A DNA stretch of 64,000 nucleotides from Pseudomonas viridiflava (GCF_003702045.1 NZ_RBTP01000015.1:109845-173844); one strand, 5' to 3'; positions 1-9,117 are shown, counted from the first letter of the stretch. Notes: a model not told the origin generated them from the letters alone. Made by a program: numbers and translations.

Positions 1-176
1 GGCTGCGGGCGGCGCGAGATGCTGGGGCGGCAGTGCTTGTGATCAGTGAAGACCTGGACGAGGTCCTGACCCTGTCTGACCGGATCGGCGTGATGAATGG
101 CGGGCGTATCGTGGCTGAGTTCGAGCACCCGGCTGACCGTCAGGCCATTGGCAAAGCGATGGTGAGTCATGACTGA
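1..176 (+). CDS. ABC transporter ATP-binding protein, C-terminal end (partial)
   Basis: Only the last 57 or so codons are present; the gene runs off the left edge. The visible part reads [20 protein letters not shown], the segment after the Walker B region of the second nucleotide-binding domain in sugar/nucleoside (BMP-family) importers, where SEDLDE takes the place of the usual H-loop. The stop overlaps the start of the next gene by 8 bp. With two permeases following, it should energise a purine-nucleoside type importer; that substrate is inferred from family and context. Confidence 0.85.
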   Translation, partial: LRAARDAGAAVLVISEDLDEVLTLSDRIGVMNGGRIVAEFEHPADRQAIGKAMVSHD

Positions 177-1284
177 ATCGACTGTTTTGCACGCGGGCAG
201 CGCGCCGCGAAGCCCCTTGCTGTCCCGACGCTACACCCTGGAAATCCGTCAGCAGACCGGCTGGCCGCTGCAGGCGCTGATCATTGTGCTGGCCTTGCTG
301 GTCGGCCTGGCCATCTGCACCGCGATATTGATCATGGCAGGCGTTCCAGCAGGCGAATTGCTCAACGAATTCGTCATGCAGACGGTCTTCGATGCACAGA
401 ACTTCAAGGCTGTTTTGTTTCAGGCCTCGCCCATGATCATGGTCGGTCTGGCGGGCTGCATGGCGTTCCGGGCGCGGTTCTGGAACCTGGGGCTGGAAGG
501 TCAGATGATTTGGGGCGCTATCGGCGCTACGGCGATTTCGCTGTTCGATGTGGGCCCGGACATTGTGCGCCTGCCACTGATGATGGCGGCTGCGATTGCT
601 TGCGCGATGCTCTGGAGTTTGGGGCCGATCCTGTTGAAGCTGAAGTGGCAGGTCAACGAGATCATCTCCACCCTGATGCTCAATTACATCGCCGCCAACT
701 TCCTGCTGCATCTGGTGTATGGCAGTTGGAAAGACCCTCGGGACAACTTTCCGTATTCGCCTGCGCTGCGCAGTATCGAACGCCTGCCGGATCTGTTCGC
801 CGGGTACAACTCGGCCATTGTTCTGGCGCTGCTGGTCATGCTGCTGACGTTGTGGTTCATCGGCATTTCGAGGGCGGGTCTGTACCTGCGCTTCGTCGAT
901 GCCAATCCGAAAGTGGCCGGTGCCGTCGGTGTGCCGGTGCGCAAGATGATCATGGGGACCGTGCTGCTCTCGGGCGCGCTGGCGGGTCTGGCCGGGTTCG
1001 TCGTGACTTCCGGTCAGGAAGGCCGCCTGACCCAGTCGTTTTATCAGGGCTACGGATTTTCCGGGATTCTCATCGCCTTCCTGGCCCGCAACAACCCGGT
1101 GGCGGCGACGATTGTGGCACTGCTGATCGCCATGCTGTTCGTGGCCGGACGCAACCTGCAGGTGTTCTACCAGATCCCTTTTTCAATGGTGCAACTGATC
1201 CAGGCGATTCTGGTGATCTGCGTGGCTTCGTCCGACTTCTTCATTCGCCATCGCCTGCGACGTATTCAGGCAGGAGCACGCTGA
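169..1284 (+). CDS. ABC transporter permease, nucleoside/BMP family (first subunit)
   Basis: A 371-residue polytopic inner-membrane protein. A hydrophobic helix follows a basic N-terminus of about 35 residues, and many further helices run to the C-terminus. The [13 protein letters not shown] and [11 protein letters not shown] segments are typical of the BPD_transp_2 permeases found in BMP-dependent nucleoside importers and in branched amino-acid and ribose systems. The start is fixed by the 8-bp overlap with the ATPase gene, and the stop overlaps the next ATG as TGATG, so the three genes are translationally coupled. No substrate-binding lipoprotein lies within the window. Confidence 0.9.
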   Translation: MTESTVLHAGSAPRSPLLSRRYTLEIRQQTGWPLQALIIVLALLVGLAICTAILIMAGVPAGELLNEFVMQTVFDAQNFKAVLFQASPMIMVGLAGCMAFRARFWNLGLEGQMIWGAIGATAISLFDVGPDIVRLPLMMAAAIACAMLWSLGPILLKLKWQVNEIISTLMLNYIAANFLLHLVYGSWKDPRDNFPYSPALRSIERLPDLFAGYNSAIVLALLVMLLTLWFIGISRAGLYLRFVDANPKVAGAVGVPVRKMIMGTVLLSGALAGLAGFVVTSGQEGRLTQSFYQGYGFSGILIAFLARNNPVAATIVALLIAMLFVAGRNLQVFYQIPFSMVQLIQAILVICVASSDFFIRHRLRRIQAGAR

Positions 1285-2210
1285 TGGACCTTCTGTCTCA
1301 CTGGTTGGGCAGTGCCCCGGATTTTGCCGTGCCCTTCGCGCTGGCTGCGCTTGGCCTGATCCTGATCGAACGCAGCGGTGTGCTGGCGCTGGGCGTCGAA
1401 GGCATGATGCTGGTGGGCGCACTCGCGGGCATCGGCATGCAGTTGAGTGTCGGCTCGCCCGGTATTGCTCTTTTAGCGTCGATGGCGGCGGCAGGCGTGG
1501 TGTCATTGCTGTTCGCCCTGATGGTGCTGGTACTGCGCATCAATCAGGTCATTGCGGGGCTGGCACTGGTGTTTTTCTGCCAGGGCCTGACCGGGTTACT
1601 GGGCACGCTGCTGGGCTGGACCAATCGCCCGGTCAGCGGTTTGCAGGCTGTGGAACTGTGGCCACTTTCGGAGCTGCCAGTGGTGGGCAAGGTGTTTGTC
1701 CAGAACCCCTTGGTGTACCTGACCGTTGTGATCTTCATAGCGGTGGTCTGGCTGCTGGAGCGCACGCGCACCGGCTTGCGGTTGCGTGCGGTGGGTGAGA
1801 ATCCGCAGGCTGCCGATGCGGCGGGGATTTCAGTGCTGGGCTATCGGCTGGTCGCCATCGTTGCAGGCTCGGCGCTGATGGGACTGGCGGGCGGTTTCAT
1901 CGCGGTGTTGAGTACCAAGATGTGGATTGCCGACATGACCGGCGGCCGCGGCTGGATCGCGGTGTCTCTGGTGATCTTCGCGCGCTGGTCGCCGTGGCGT
2001 GCCCTGGCAGGCGCGCTGCTGTTCGGGGGAATCGAAGCCTTGATCCCGCAACTGGCCGCGACGGGGGTCAAGCTGCCCCAGTACTTCGTGCTGATGACAC
2101 CCTACGCCGTGACCTTGCTGGTCATGGTCTGGGTGGCCGCTGGCAAGCGGCAATCCTCAAGCCAGCCTGGTGCGTTGGGTGAGCCTTATATTCGGGAAGA
2201 AAGACGCTGA
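1284..2210 (+). CDS. ABC transporter permease, nucleoside/BMP family (second subunit)
   Basis: A 308-residue membrane protein that begins [10 protein letters not shown] at the ATG overlapping the upstream stop. A longer frame exists from 510, but its first 258 codons are a shadow of the upstream permease. Features include ALGVEGMMLVGALAG near the N-terminus and LRAVGENPQAADAAGIS in the middle, the cytoplasmic-loop signature of this family (compare the first permease, [13 protein letters not shown]). The two permeases should form the heterodimeric channel driven by the partly visible ATPase. It is the last gene of the operon; the next gene starts 100 bp later with its own leader. Confidence 0.9.
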   Translation: MDLLSHWLGSAPDFAVPFALAALGLILIERSGVLALGVEGMMLVGALAGIGMQLSVGSPGIALLASMAAAGVVSLLFALMVLVLRINQVIAGLALVFFCQGLTGLLGTLLGWTNRPVSGLQAVELWPLSELPVVGKVFVQNPLVYLTVVIFIAVVWLLERTRTGLRLRAVGENPQAADAAGISVLGYRLVAIVAGSALMGLAGGFIAVLSTKMWIADMTGGRGWIAVSLVIFARWSPWRALAGALLFGGIEALIPQLAATGVKLPQYFVLMTPYAVTLLVMVWVAAGKRQSSSQPGALGEPYIREERR

Positions 2211-2310
2211 GCAGGCCGTGACACGTACGGTTCAGGCCGTGTTAAGGAATTTTTGACAGACGCCATGCTCTAATCGGTCATTAGCGTTCTTCCAACCCAG
2301 GAGCTTCTGA

Positions 2311-3015
2311 ATGTTCATTTCGCGTCGTTTGATTATTGCAGCCACCGCTGCGGCCATGCTCTCCGGCTGTGCGACGTCCAACCCCTATGACAATCAGGGT
2401 CAGGCGCAAAGCTCCGGCGGCATGAACAAGACCGCAAAATATGGCGGCATCGGCGCGTTGGCCGGTGCGCTGGCGGGTGCCGCAATCGACCATAACAGTC
2501 GCGGCAAAGGCGCGTTGATCGGCGCTGCGGTCGTCGGTGCTGCATCGGCAGGTTACGGTTACTACGCGGACAAACAGGAAGCGGCGCTGCGTGCCAGCAT
2601 GGCCAACACCGGCGTTGAGGTTCAGCGCCAGGGCGATCAGATCAAATTGATCATGCCGGGCAACATCACTTTCGCGACTGACTCTTCGGCCATCGCCAGC
2701 AGCTTTTATTCTCCGCTCAACAACCTGGCCAATTCGCTCAAGCAGTTCAATCAGAGCAACATCGAGATCATTGGCTACACCGACAGCACCGGCAGCCGTC
2801 AACACAACATGGATCTGTCGCAGCAGCGCGCCCAGAGTGTCGCGACCTACCTGACTTCACAAGGGGTCGATCAGGCCCACTTGTCGGTTCGTGGCGCAGG
2901 TCCTGACCAACCGATTGCGAGCAACGCCGATGCCAATGGCCGCGCTCAGAACCGTCGTGTAGAGGTCAACCTCAAGCCGATTCCGGGCCAGCAATATCAG
3001 CAATACCAACAGTAA
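2311..3015 (+). CDS. OmpA-family outer-membrane lipoprotein with glycine zipper
   Basis: A 234-residue protein with a lipoprotein signal ending in LSGC (lipidated Cys20). A Gly/Ala-rich zipper spans about residues 46-90, and a C-terminal OmpA-like peptidoglycan-binding domain runs from about 105 to 225. The domain shows GYTDSTGS, LSQQRAQSVATYL and a final NGRAQNRRVE, the classic OmpA/Pal/YiaD motifs. The tail is Gln/Tyr-rich. It probably tethers the outer membrane to peptidoglycan. An OmpA-type lipoprotein beside an acyltransferase and pta is, as I recall, also the P. aeruginosa PA0833-PA0835 arrangement. Confidence 0.9.
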   Translation: MFISRRLIIAATAAAMLSGCATSNPYDNQGQAQSSGGMNKTAKYGGIGALAGALAGAAIDHNSRGKGALIGAAVVGAASAGYGYYADKQEAALRASMANTGVEVQRQGDQIKLIMPGNITFATDSSAIASSFYSPLNNLANSLKQFNQSNIEIIGYTDSTGSRQHNMDLSQQRAQSVATYLTSQGVDQAHLSVRGAGPDQPIASNADANGRAQNRRVEVNLKPIPGQQYQQYQQ

Positions 3016-3063
3016 GTTCCTTGATCGATAATCGTGCCCATGCCATGTGTGGGCATGTAGACC

Positions 3064-3080
3064 GGGACGCTCCGTGTCCC
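3064..3080. repeat. Short palindromic repeat, family B copy 1 (partial)
   Basis: GGGACGCTCCGTGTCCC, a near-perfect palindrome. It matches the core of a GGACGCTCCGCGTCC-type repeat seen again near 37.4, 43.0, 45.6 and 58.7 kb. It lies in the convergent gap after the OmpA lipoprotein gene. Confidence 0.5.
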
Positions 3081-3152
3081 AATGGGCCTGATCACCAAAG
3101 GCGTCGGCTGAGTGCGAGCACGCGGAATGTGGTAGCGATCAAACGCCTAAAC

Positions 3153-3256
3153 ACAAGCCCCGTAGGGGCGATCTTGCTCGCGAAGGTCTGATGTCCAACG
3201 CTGAGTTTATTGCGGATGTACAACCCATTTGCGAGCAAGCTCGCTCCCACGGGTAT
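3153..3256. repeat. REPIN-like pair of inverted Pseudomonas REP sequences
   Basis: Two REP-type units face each other: CCCCGTAGGGGCGATCTTGC... followed by TCGCGAAGG, and GCGAGCAAGCTCGCTCCCAC about 55 bp later. GAGCAAGCTCGC is the familiar palindromic core of Pseudomonas REPs. Two inverted units in one intergenic gap fit the REPIN arrangement mobilised by RAYT transposases. No RAYT gene is in the window. Confidence 0.65.
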
Positions 3257-3264
3257 TGCGTAGG

Positions 3265-4164
3265 TCAACCGCGATACCGCTCGTGCATCTCTTCCAGCAA
3301 CTGGTCTTTCTCTTCCCACAACGCGTTGATCCACTGCTGGAATTCCAGGCGGTACTCGCCGTCCTGATCATAATTTTTGCCCACGAACTGCTGCGGGACT
3401 TTGATCTCTTCGAAGTGGGCGACCACGTCCTTCACCCTGCCGCACAGCAGGTCCCAATAACCCGGCCGGCCAGCAGGGTAGTGAAGGGTGACGTTGATGA
3501 TCGATTCCAATTGCTCACCCATCGCATCCAGTACGAAGGCAATGCCGCCAGCCTTGGGTTTCAACAGGTGGCGAAATGGTGAGTTCTGCTCTGCATGCTT
3601 GCCCGGCGTGAAGCGCGTGCCTTCTGCGAAGTTGAAGATTCCCACGGGGTTGTGACGAAACTTCGCGCAGGTACGGCGAGTGGTTTCCAGGTCCTTGCCT
3701 TTCTTTTCCGGGTGCTTGGCCAGGTACGCCTTGGAATAGCGCTTCATGAACGGAAAACCCAATGCCCACCACGCCAGACCAATCACCGGGACCCAGATCA
3801 GCTCCTGCTTGAGAAAGAACTTCAACGGACGGATGCGACGGTTCAGCACGTATTGCAGCACCATGATGTCGACCCAGCTCTGGTGGTTGCTGGTCACCAG
3901 GTACGAGTGCTGATAGTCCAGCCCCTCAAGGCCGGACAGGTGCCAGCGCGTGTTGCAGAGCAGTCGGATCCACGCATTGTTGTTGCCGATCCAGGTTTCC
4001 TGAATGTGGCTCATCATCCAGTCGGTGGCGCGTTGGGCGGCAGAGAAGGGCAGGCAGATCTTGAAGATCGTGACCACGAACAGCACCGTGCAGCAGACGA
4101 TGGTGTTCAGCGCCAACAGCAGCGAGGCAATGACGCCGCGCAAGGGGGCAGGCAGGAAATCCAT
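3265..4164 (-). CDS. Membrane-associated 1-acyl-glycerol-3-phosphate acyltransferase family protein (YihG/PlsC type)
   Basis: A 299-residue protein. I chose the start MDFLPAPLRG; the frame stays open another 70 codons upstream, but that stretch is low-complexity and unlike the family. An N-terminal hydrophobic helix spans about residues 8-38. The acyltransferase signature N-H-x4-D is seen as TSNHQSWVD near residue 93, and the glycerol-phosphate-binding EGTR appears in FNFAEGTRFTPGK near residue 178. It should move an acyl chain onto lysophosphatidic acid or a related lysolipid at the inner membrane. It is transcribed towards the OmpA gene and separated from it by REP sequences. Confidence 0.88.
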   Translation of the reverse strand: MDFLPAPLRGVIASLLLALNTIVCCTVLFVVTIFKICLPFSAAQRATDWMMSHIQETWIGNNNAWIRLLCNTRWHLSGLEGLDYQHSYLVTSNHQSWVDIMVLQYVLNRRIRPLKFFLKQELIWVPVIGLAWWALGFPFMKRYSKAYLAKHPEKKGKDLETTRRTCAKFRHNPVGIFNFAEGTRFTPGKHAEQNSPFRHLLKPKAGGIAFVLDAMGEQLESIINVTLHYPAGRPGYWDLLCGRVKDVVAHFEEIKVPQQFVGKNYDQDGEYRLEFQQWINALWEEKDQLLEEMHERYRG

Positions 4165-4244
4165 GACGGATAAGGCTCCGGGGCAGTGATCGGACGCCGC
4201 AGGTTCGCCTGCGGCATCATGGCTGTGTATCAGGCTCGTGTGTA

Positions 4245-6335
4245 TCAGGGCAATGTGTCGGCCTGAATGGCTGTCAACGCAATGGTGTAAACGATGTCGT
4301 CGACCTGTGCGCCGCGTGGCAAATCGTTCACCGGCTTGCGCAGACCTTGCAGCATTGGCCCCAGACTCACGCAATCGGCACTGCGCTGCACCGCTTTGTA
4401 GGTGGTGTTGCCCGTGTTCAGGTCAGGGAACACGAACACGTTGGCACGTCCTGCAACCGGGCTGTCGGGTGCCAATTGCCGAGCGACGTGCTCGTTGGCG
4501 GCGGCATCATACTGCAGCGGCCCGTCGATCAACAGATCGCGCTTGGTCTCGCGGGCCAGTTGCGTGGCTTCGCGCACCTTCTCGACTTCTTCTCCACTGG
4601 CCGAATTGCCGCTGGAATAGCTGATCATCGCGACGCGCGGTTCAATGCCGAACGCGATGGCGGAGTCGGCGCTTTGCAGGGCGATCTCTGCCAGCTCGCT
4701 GGCGCTTGGGTGCGGGTTCATGATGCAGTCGCCATAGACCAGCACTTGCTCGGGGAACAGCATGAAGAACACCGAAGACACCAGAGTGCAGCCCGGTGCA
4801 GTCTTGATCAGTTGCAGGGCTGGACGGATGGTGTTGGCGGTGGAGTGAACGACGCCCGACACCAGGCCATCGACTTCATCCAGTGCCAGCATGACTGTGC
4901 CGATCACCACGGTATCTTCAAGCTGCTGCTCAGCCATCGGCGCGTTGAGACTTTTGCTTTTGCGCAACGCCACCATCGGCGCGATGTAGCGCTCGCGAAT
5001 CAGGTCCGGGTCGAGGATTTCAAGCCCCGGTGGCAGCTCGATTCCGTGAGCCTTTGCAATGGCATGCACCTCTTCGGGCTTGGCCAGCAGTACGCAACGG
5101 GCAATGCCGCGAGCCTGGCAAATAGCCGCCGCCTGGATGGTCAGCGGCTCGTTGCCTTCCGGCAGCACAATCCGTTTGTTGGCCGACTGCGCACGCTGGA
5201 TTAACTGATAGCGGAACACCGCGGGCGACAGGCGCAGCTCGCGGGGGGTGCCGCAGCGTTGATGCAGCCATTTTGCATCCAGATGGCTGGCGACGAAATC
5301 GGTGATGAGCTCCGCGCGCTCACGGTCATCGATGGGGATTTCCTTGTTCAACTGATTGAGGCGGTTGGCGGTGTCGTAAGAGCCGCTGCTGACCGACAGA
5401 ACCGGCAGACCGGCCTGGAGCGCGCCTCGGCACAGCTCCATGATGCGAGGGTCCGGCACGGTGTCGCTGGTCAGCAGCAAGCCTGCCAGCGGCACACCAT
5501 TCATCGCTGCCAGGCTCACGGCCAGAATGATGTCGTCGCGATCGCCCGGGGTCACCACCAGCACGCCAGGCTTGAGCAGGGGGACGGTATTGAGCACGGT
5601 TCGCGCACAAATGATGATTCGGGTCATGCGGCGCTGATCATAGTCGCCCGCATTGAGCACCTGAGCGCCCAGCAGTTCAGCAACGTCGCGGGTGCGTGGT
5701 GCGTTCAGTTCGGTCTGATAGGGAATGCAGCCCAGCAGGCGGAAATCGCCATTGCGCAGCAGGGGCGAATGCTCTTTGAGTCGGGCAGCGAACACTTCCA
5801 TGCTTTCGTCGGTGCGCACCTTGTTAAGGATGACGCCCAATACCTTCGGATCCTTTGGGCCGCCGAACAATTGCGCCTGCAGTTCGACCCGTCCTGAGAG
5901 TTCGGTCAGCACTTCATTTTCCGGTGCGGACACCAGAATCACCTCGGCATCCAGGCTCTTGGCCAAATGCAGGTTGACCCGTGCGGCGTAGCTGGCGCTG
6001 CGCGTGGGCACCATCCCTTCGACCACCAGCACGTCTTTGCCGACAGCGGCCTGCTGGTAAAGAGTGATGATTTCTTCGAGCAGTTCGTCCAGTTGCCCAT
6101 CGCCCAACATGCGCTCGACGTGCGCCAGCCCCAGAGGCTTGGGCGGTTTCAGGCCGTGGGTACGAGCCATCAGTTCGGTGGAGCGTTCCGGGCCAAGGTC
6201 GCCAGGGTGCGGCTGGGCAATCGGTTTGAAAAAGCCCACCTTCAGGCCGGCACGCTCCAGGGTGCGCACCAGTCCGAGGCTAATAGAGGTCAGCCCCACA
6301 CCAAAATCGGTAGGGGCGATGAAAAACGTTTGCAT
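4245..6335 (-). CDS. pta: Phosphate acetyltransferase (long, three-domain form)
   Basis: A 696-residue protein matching the long Pta architecture. An N-terminal P-loop-like dethiobiotin-synthetase/CobQ-type domain begins FFIAPTDFGVGLTSISLGL. A DRTGG linker domain follows from about residue 215, and a C-terminal PTA catalytic domain from about 375 to 690 contains YSSGNSASGEEVEKVREAT. It interconverts acetyl-CoA and acetyl phosphate in the cytoplasm. Acetate kinase normally pairs with it, but no ackA lies beside it: a small DUF3565 gene sits between pta and slyD. Confidence 0.95.
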   Translation of the reverse strand: MQTFFIAPTDFGVGLTSISLGLVRTLERAGLKVGFFKPIAQPHPGDLGPERSTELMARTHGLKPPKPLGLAHVERMLGDGQLDELLEEIITLYQQAAVGKDVLVVEGMVPTRSASYAARVNLHLAKSLDAEVILVSAPENEVLTELSGRVELQAQLFGGPKDPKVLGVILNKVRTDESMEVFAARLKEHSPLLRNGDFRLLGCIPYQTELNAPRTRDVAELLGAQVLNAGDYDQRRMTRIIICARTVLNTVPLLKPGVLVVTPGDRDDIILAVSLAAMNGVPLAGLLLTSDTVPDPRIMELCRGALQAGLPVLSVSSGSYDTANRLNQLNKEIPIDDRERAELITDFVASHLDAKWLHQRCGTPRELRLSPAVFRYQLIQRAQSANKRIVLPEGNEPLTIQAAAICQARGIARCVLLAKPEEVHAIAKAHGIELPPGLEILDPDLIRERYIAPMVALRKSKSLNAPMAEQQLEDTVVIGTVMLALDEVDGLVSGVVHSTANTIRPALQLIKTAPGCTLVSSVFFMLFPEQVLVYGDCIMNPHPSASELAEIALQSADSAIAFGIEPRVAMISYSSGNSASGEEVEKVREATQLARETKRDLLIDGPLQYDAAANEHVARQLAPDSPVAGRANVFVFPDLNTGNTTYKAVQRSADCVSLGPMLQGLRKPVNDLPRGAQVDDIVYTIALTAIQADTLP

Positions 6336-6413
6336 TCTGGCTTCTCGATTGAGCAGTGCAAGGGTTGTGGCGAACGTAAACAGCCGACAACCGTAAAAAA
6401 GACCGGGAACCGT

Positions 6414-6641
6414 CTAATGCGGATCCTCCTTGCCAAGACTATCGCTATCCGGGGCTTTCGCACACCAGCCGCAGTAAAAGCCCTTGCCTATTTTTTGTTG
6501 GCGCTGAACCGGGTCCAGCACCCAGGCCCGGGACTGCCAGGGCGGCTGGTGGCGCACATGCTGCGTGTGCCCGCAGGACAGGACCGCGATCCAGTGTCCG
6601 TCTTCATCCTGCCTGAAATCGATGAGCGTTGAATTTTCCAA
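6414..6641 (-). CDS. DUF3565 small zinc-ribbon-like protein
   Basis: About 75 residues if translation starts at the TTG giving MENSTLIDFRQDEDGHW, which matches the usual length of the family. An ATG at 6764 would add 41 residues that look non-homologous and would overlap the slyD start. The body carries CGHTQHVRHQPPW and a later YCGWC, so Cys/His pairs could bind zinc. Its function is unknown. It lies between pta and divergent slyD. The family assignment is firm and the start codon is not. Confidence 0.7.
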   Translation of the reverse strand: MENSTLIDFRQDEDGHWIAVLSCGHTQHVRHQPPWQSRAWVLDPVQRQQKIGKGFYCGWCAKAPDSDSLGKEDPH

Positions 6642-6732
6642 TCGGGGCCGTCTGTCAGAGTTGCGTTCGCTTTCGGGCGATGGCTTGGTTAAACTTGCTC
6701 GTTCTTCAATCTTAAGCAAAGGTCTTGTCCCC

Positions 6733-7218
6733 ATGCCGATCGCCGCCAATAAGGCTGTCTCCATTGACTATACCCTGACCAACGACGCTGGTGAGGTCAT
6801 CGACAGCTCCGCCGGTGGCGCGCCGCTGGTTTACCTGCAAGGTGCCGGTAACATCATTCCGGGCCTGGAAAAGGCACTGGACGGCAAGAACGTCGGTGAC
6901 GAGCTGAAAGTCGCCATCGAGCCGGAAGATGCCTACGGTGAGTACTCCGCAGAACTGGTCAGCACCCTGAGCCGCAGCATGTTCGAAGGTGTCGACGAAC
7001 TCGAAGTGGGCATGCAGTTCCACGCGTCGGGTCCTGATGGCAGCATGCAGATCGTGACCATTCGCGATCTGGATGGCGACGACGTCACCGTCGATGGTAA
7101 TCACCCGCTCGCCGGTCAGCGCCTGAACTTCGACGTGAAGGTCGTGGACATTCGCGATGCCAGCGAAGAAGAAGTGGCTCATGGCCACGTTCATGGCGAA
7201 GGCGGCCATCATCACTGA
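6733..7218 (+). CDS. slyD: FKBP-type peptidyl-prolyl isomerase SlyD
   Basis: A 161-residue protein with the split-FKBP/IF (insert-in-flap) layout. The N-terminal FKBP half contains SIDYTLTNDAGEVIDSS and GNIIPGLEKALDGK. The IF chaperone insert covers roughly residues 70-125, and the tail is His-rich (AHGHVHGEGGHHH). That tail binds nickel and other metals in SlyD proteins and supports metallocentre assembly. The ATG at 6733 starts the conserved MPIAANKAVSIDYTL; codons further upstream in the same frame are not conserved-looking. It is probably monocistronic. Confidence 0.95.
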   Translation: MPIAANKAVSIDYTLTNDAGEVIDSSAGGAPLVYLQGAGNIIPGLEKALDGKNVGDELKVAIEPEDAYGEYSAELVSTLSRSMFEGVDELEVGMQFHASGPDGSMQIVTIRDLDGDDVTVDGNHPLAGQRLNFDVKVVDIRDASEEEVAHGHVHGEGGHHH

Positions 7219-7347
7219 TTTGTGCTGCTAAGCTCAGGTCACTGACAAGGCGCTCTGGCTGTTCTGCGATGACGACTTTCGTTACGCGTACAGTCATTGC
7301 GCCTTTTCAAGGTCTGGCTCAAGGTTCGGGCTTCAAGGGGGTTCTTC

Positions 7348-7836
7348 ATGAGTGCTTTCCACGACATCAAGCTGAAAGCGCTGGATGGCCAGGAGCTGTC
7401 GCTGGCTCCGTTCAGTGAAAAAGTGGTGCTGGTTGTCAATGTCGCTTCGAAATGTGGGCTCACGCCGCAATACGCAGCGCTTGAAAATCTTTACCAGCAA
7501 TACAAGGACAAGGGCCTGACCATCCTGGGTTTGCCCTGTAACCAGTTTGCCGGTCAAGAACCTGGGACTGAAAAAGAGATCGCCGATTTCTGCGAGCTCA
7601 ACTACGGTGTGACGTTTCCTCTGGGCGAGAAGCTTGAGGTGAACGGGCCGCATCGTCATCCACTCTATCGTCTGCTGGCGGGTGAGGGAGCCGAGTTTCC
7701 CGGCGACATCACCTGGAATTTTGAAAAATTTCTCGTTCGCAAAAGTGGCGAAGTCATTGCGCGTTTCTCCCCGCGCACGGCACCTGACGATCCTGCCGTC
7801 ATCCAGGCGATCGAAAAGGCGCTCGGTCTGCACTGA
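7348..7836 (+). CDS. Glutathione peroxidase family protein (Cys type, thioredoxin-like fold)
   Basis: A 162-residue protein starting MSAFHDIKLKALDG after an AAGGGGG ribosome site at 7336. Motifs are NVASKCGLTPQY (peroxidatic Cys in place of selenocysteine), LGLPCNQFAGQEPG (conserved second Cys and Gln) and WNFEKFLV (Trp/Asn of the catalytic tetrad). Bacterial Cys-GPx/BtuE enzymes reduce hydroperoxides, often with thioredoxin. There is no signal peptide. slyD followed by a glutathione peroxidase is also, as I recall, the P. aeruginosa order. Confidence 0.93.
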   Translation: MSAFHDIKLKALDGQELSLAPFSEKVVLVVNVASKCGLTPQYAALENLYQQYKDKGLTILGLPCNQFAGQEPGTEKEIADFCELNYGVTFPLGEKLEVNGPHRHPLYRLLAGEGAEFPGDITWNFEKFLVRKSGEVIARFSPRTAPDDPAVIQAIEKALGLH

Positions 7837-7846
7837 TCGCCTGTTC

Positions 7847-7873
7847 GGGTGGCCTGCGACGCCTCGGCCACCC
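7847..7873 (+). terminator. Stem-loop downstream of glutathione peroxidase
   Basis: GGGTGGCC and GGCCACCC form a perfect 8-bp stem around an 11-nt loop just after the peroxidase stop. No clear T-run follows, so it may be a weak terminator or a 3' stabiliser. Confidence 0.45.
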
Positions 7874-8013
7874 CGTCTGCCTACTGCTTCTGAACTCAAA
7901 TCAGTCAAATCAATAGTACTGGGCCTGTGCTCGCAGTACGCCCTATGCTGCGCGCTTGATTCGGCATGCCGTGCCGGGTCGCGAACTGTCAATGCTCATT
8001 GGAGACCCCGCGC

Positions 8014-9117
8014 ATGCCGGTAAAAGCCTTGTTCACACCCTTTCATCTGGGCAGCCTGGAATTATCGTCACGTGTGGTCATGGCGCCGATGACGCGCTCT
8101 TTTTCGCCAGGGCATGTGCCGAACTCAAAGGTCGTCGAATACTACCGGCGTCGCGCTGCCGCTGGCGTCGGGCTGATTATCACCGAGGGCACGACGGTGG
8201 ATCACAAGGCTTCCAATGGCTACCCCAATGTGCCGCAATTCTTTGGCGAAGCGCCGTTGGCAGGCTGGAAAAAGGTCGTCGATGCCGTACACGCAGAGGG
8301 CGGCAAGATCGCGCCGCAGCTCTGGCATGTCGGCTCTGTCCGCCGTCTCGGCACTGAACCTGACGGCAGCGTGCCTGCCTATGGGCCGATGGAGAAGGTC
8401 AAGGACGGGCAGGTGCTGGTTCATGGCATGAGCACGCAGGATATCGACGAGGTTGTCGCTGCCTTCGCTCAGGCAGCCGCCGATGCCAAAGCCATCGGCA
8501 TGGATGGCGTTGAAATCCACGGCGCTCACGGCTACCTCATCGACCAGTTTTTCTGGGAGGGCAGCAACCAGCGCACGGACGAGTACGGTGGCAGCCTTGC
8601 CAATCGTTCGCGATTCGCCATCGAACTGATCCAGGCGGTACGTGCCGCGGTCGGACAGGATTACCCGATCATCTTCCGTTTCTCACAGTGGAAGCAGCAG
8701 GATTACACCGCACGTCTGGTTCAAACACCGGAGGCGTTGGGCGAATTCCTTCAGCCACTGTCGGACGCAGGTGTGGACATCTTTCATTGTTCGACACGGC
8801 GTTTCTGGGAAGCTGAATTCGAAGGTTCCGATCTGAACCTGGCCGGCTGGACGCGCAAGCTGACTGGCAAACCGACCATTACGGTCGGCAGCGTCGGGCT
8901 AGATGGCGAGTTTCTGCAGTTTATGGTCAACACTGACAAGGTTGCTCAACCGGCCAGCCTTGAGAACCTGCTGGAGCGTTTGGGCAACGACGAGTTCGAT
9001 CTGGTGGCGGTTGGACGAGCGCTGCTGGTTGACCCGGAATGGGCCGTTAAAGTGCGCGAGGGCCGCGAGCAGGACATCCTGCCATTCAGTCGAGAGGCAC
9101 TGACGACGCTCGCCTGA
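8014..9117 (+). CDS. Old Yellow Enzyme family NADH:flavin oxidoreductase
   Basis: A 367-residue FMN-dependent TIM-barrel ene-reductase. The start MPVKALFTPF follows GGAG at 8001. Signatures include VVMAPMTRSF near the N-terminus (Thr hydrogen-bonds FMN), EIHGAHGYLIDQFF, NQRTDEYGGSLANRSRFA and AVGRALLVDPEW. The family reduces activated C=C bonds and nitro compounds with NAD(P)H in the cytosol, often in electrophile detoxification. The 3' end overlaps the convergent glycosyltransferase gene by 32 bp. Confidence 0.93.
   Translation: MPVKALFTPFHLGSLELSSRVVMAPMTRSFSPGHVPNSKVVEYYRRRAAAGVGLIITEGTTVDHKASNGYPNVPQFFGEAPLAGWKKVVDAVHAEGGKIAPQLWHVGSVRRLGTEPDGSVPAYGPMEKVKDGQVLVHGMSTQDIDEVVAAFAQAAADAKAIGMDGVEIHGAHGYLIDQFFWEGSNQRTDEYGGSLANRSRFAIELIQAVRAAVGQDYPIIFRFSQWKQQDYTARLVQTPEALGEFLQPLSDAGVDIFHCSTRRFWEAEFEGSDLNLAGWTRKLTGKPTITVGSVGLDGEFLQFMVNTDKVAQPASLENLLERLGNDEFDLVAVGRALLVDPEWAVKVREGREQDILPFSREALTTLA

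Noticed and set aside
510..1283. Long N-terminal extension of the second ABC permease
   Set aside because: It is a shadow of the first permease in another frame; the ATG at 1284 starts the conserved permease sequence.
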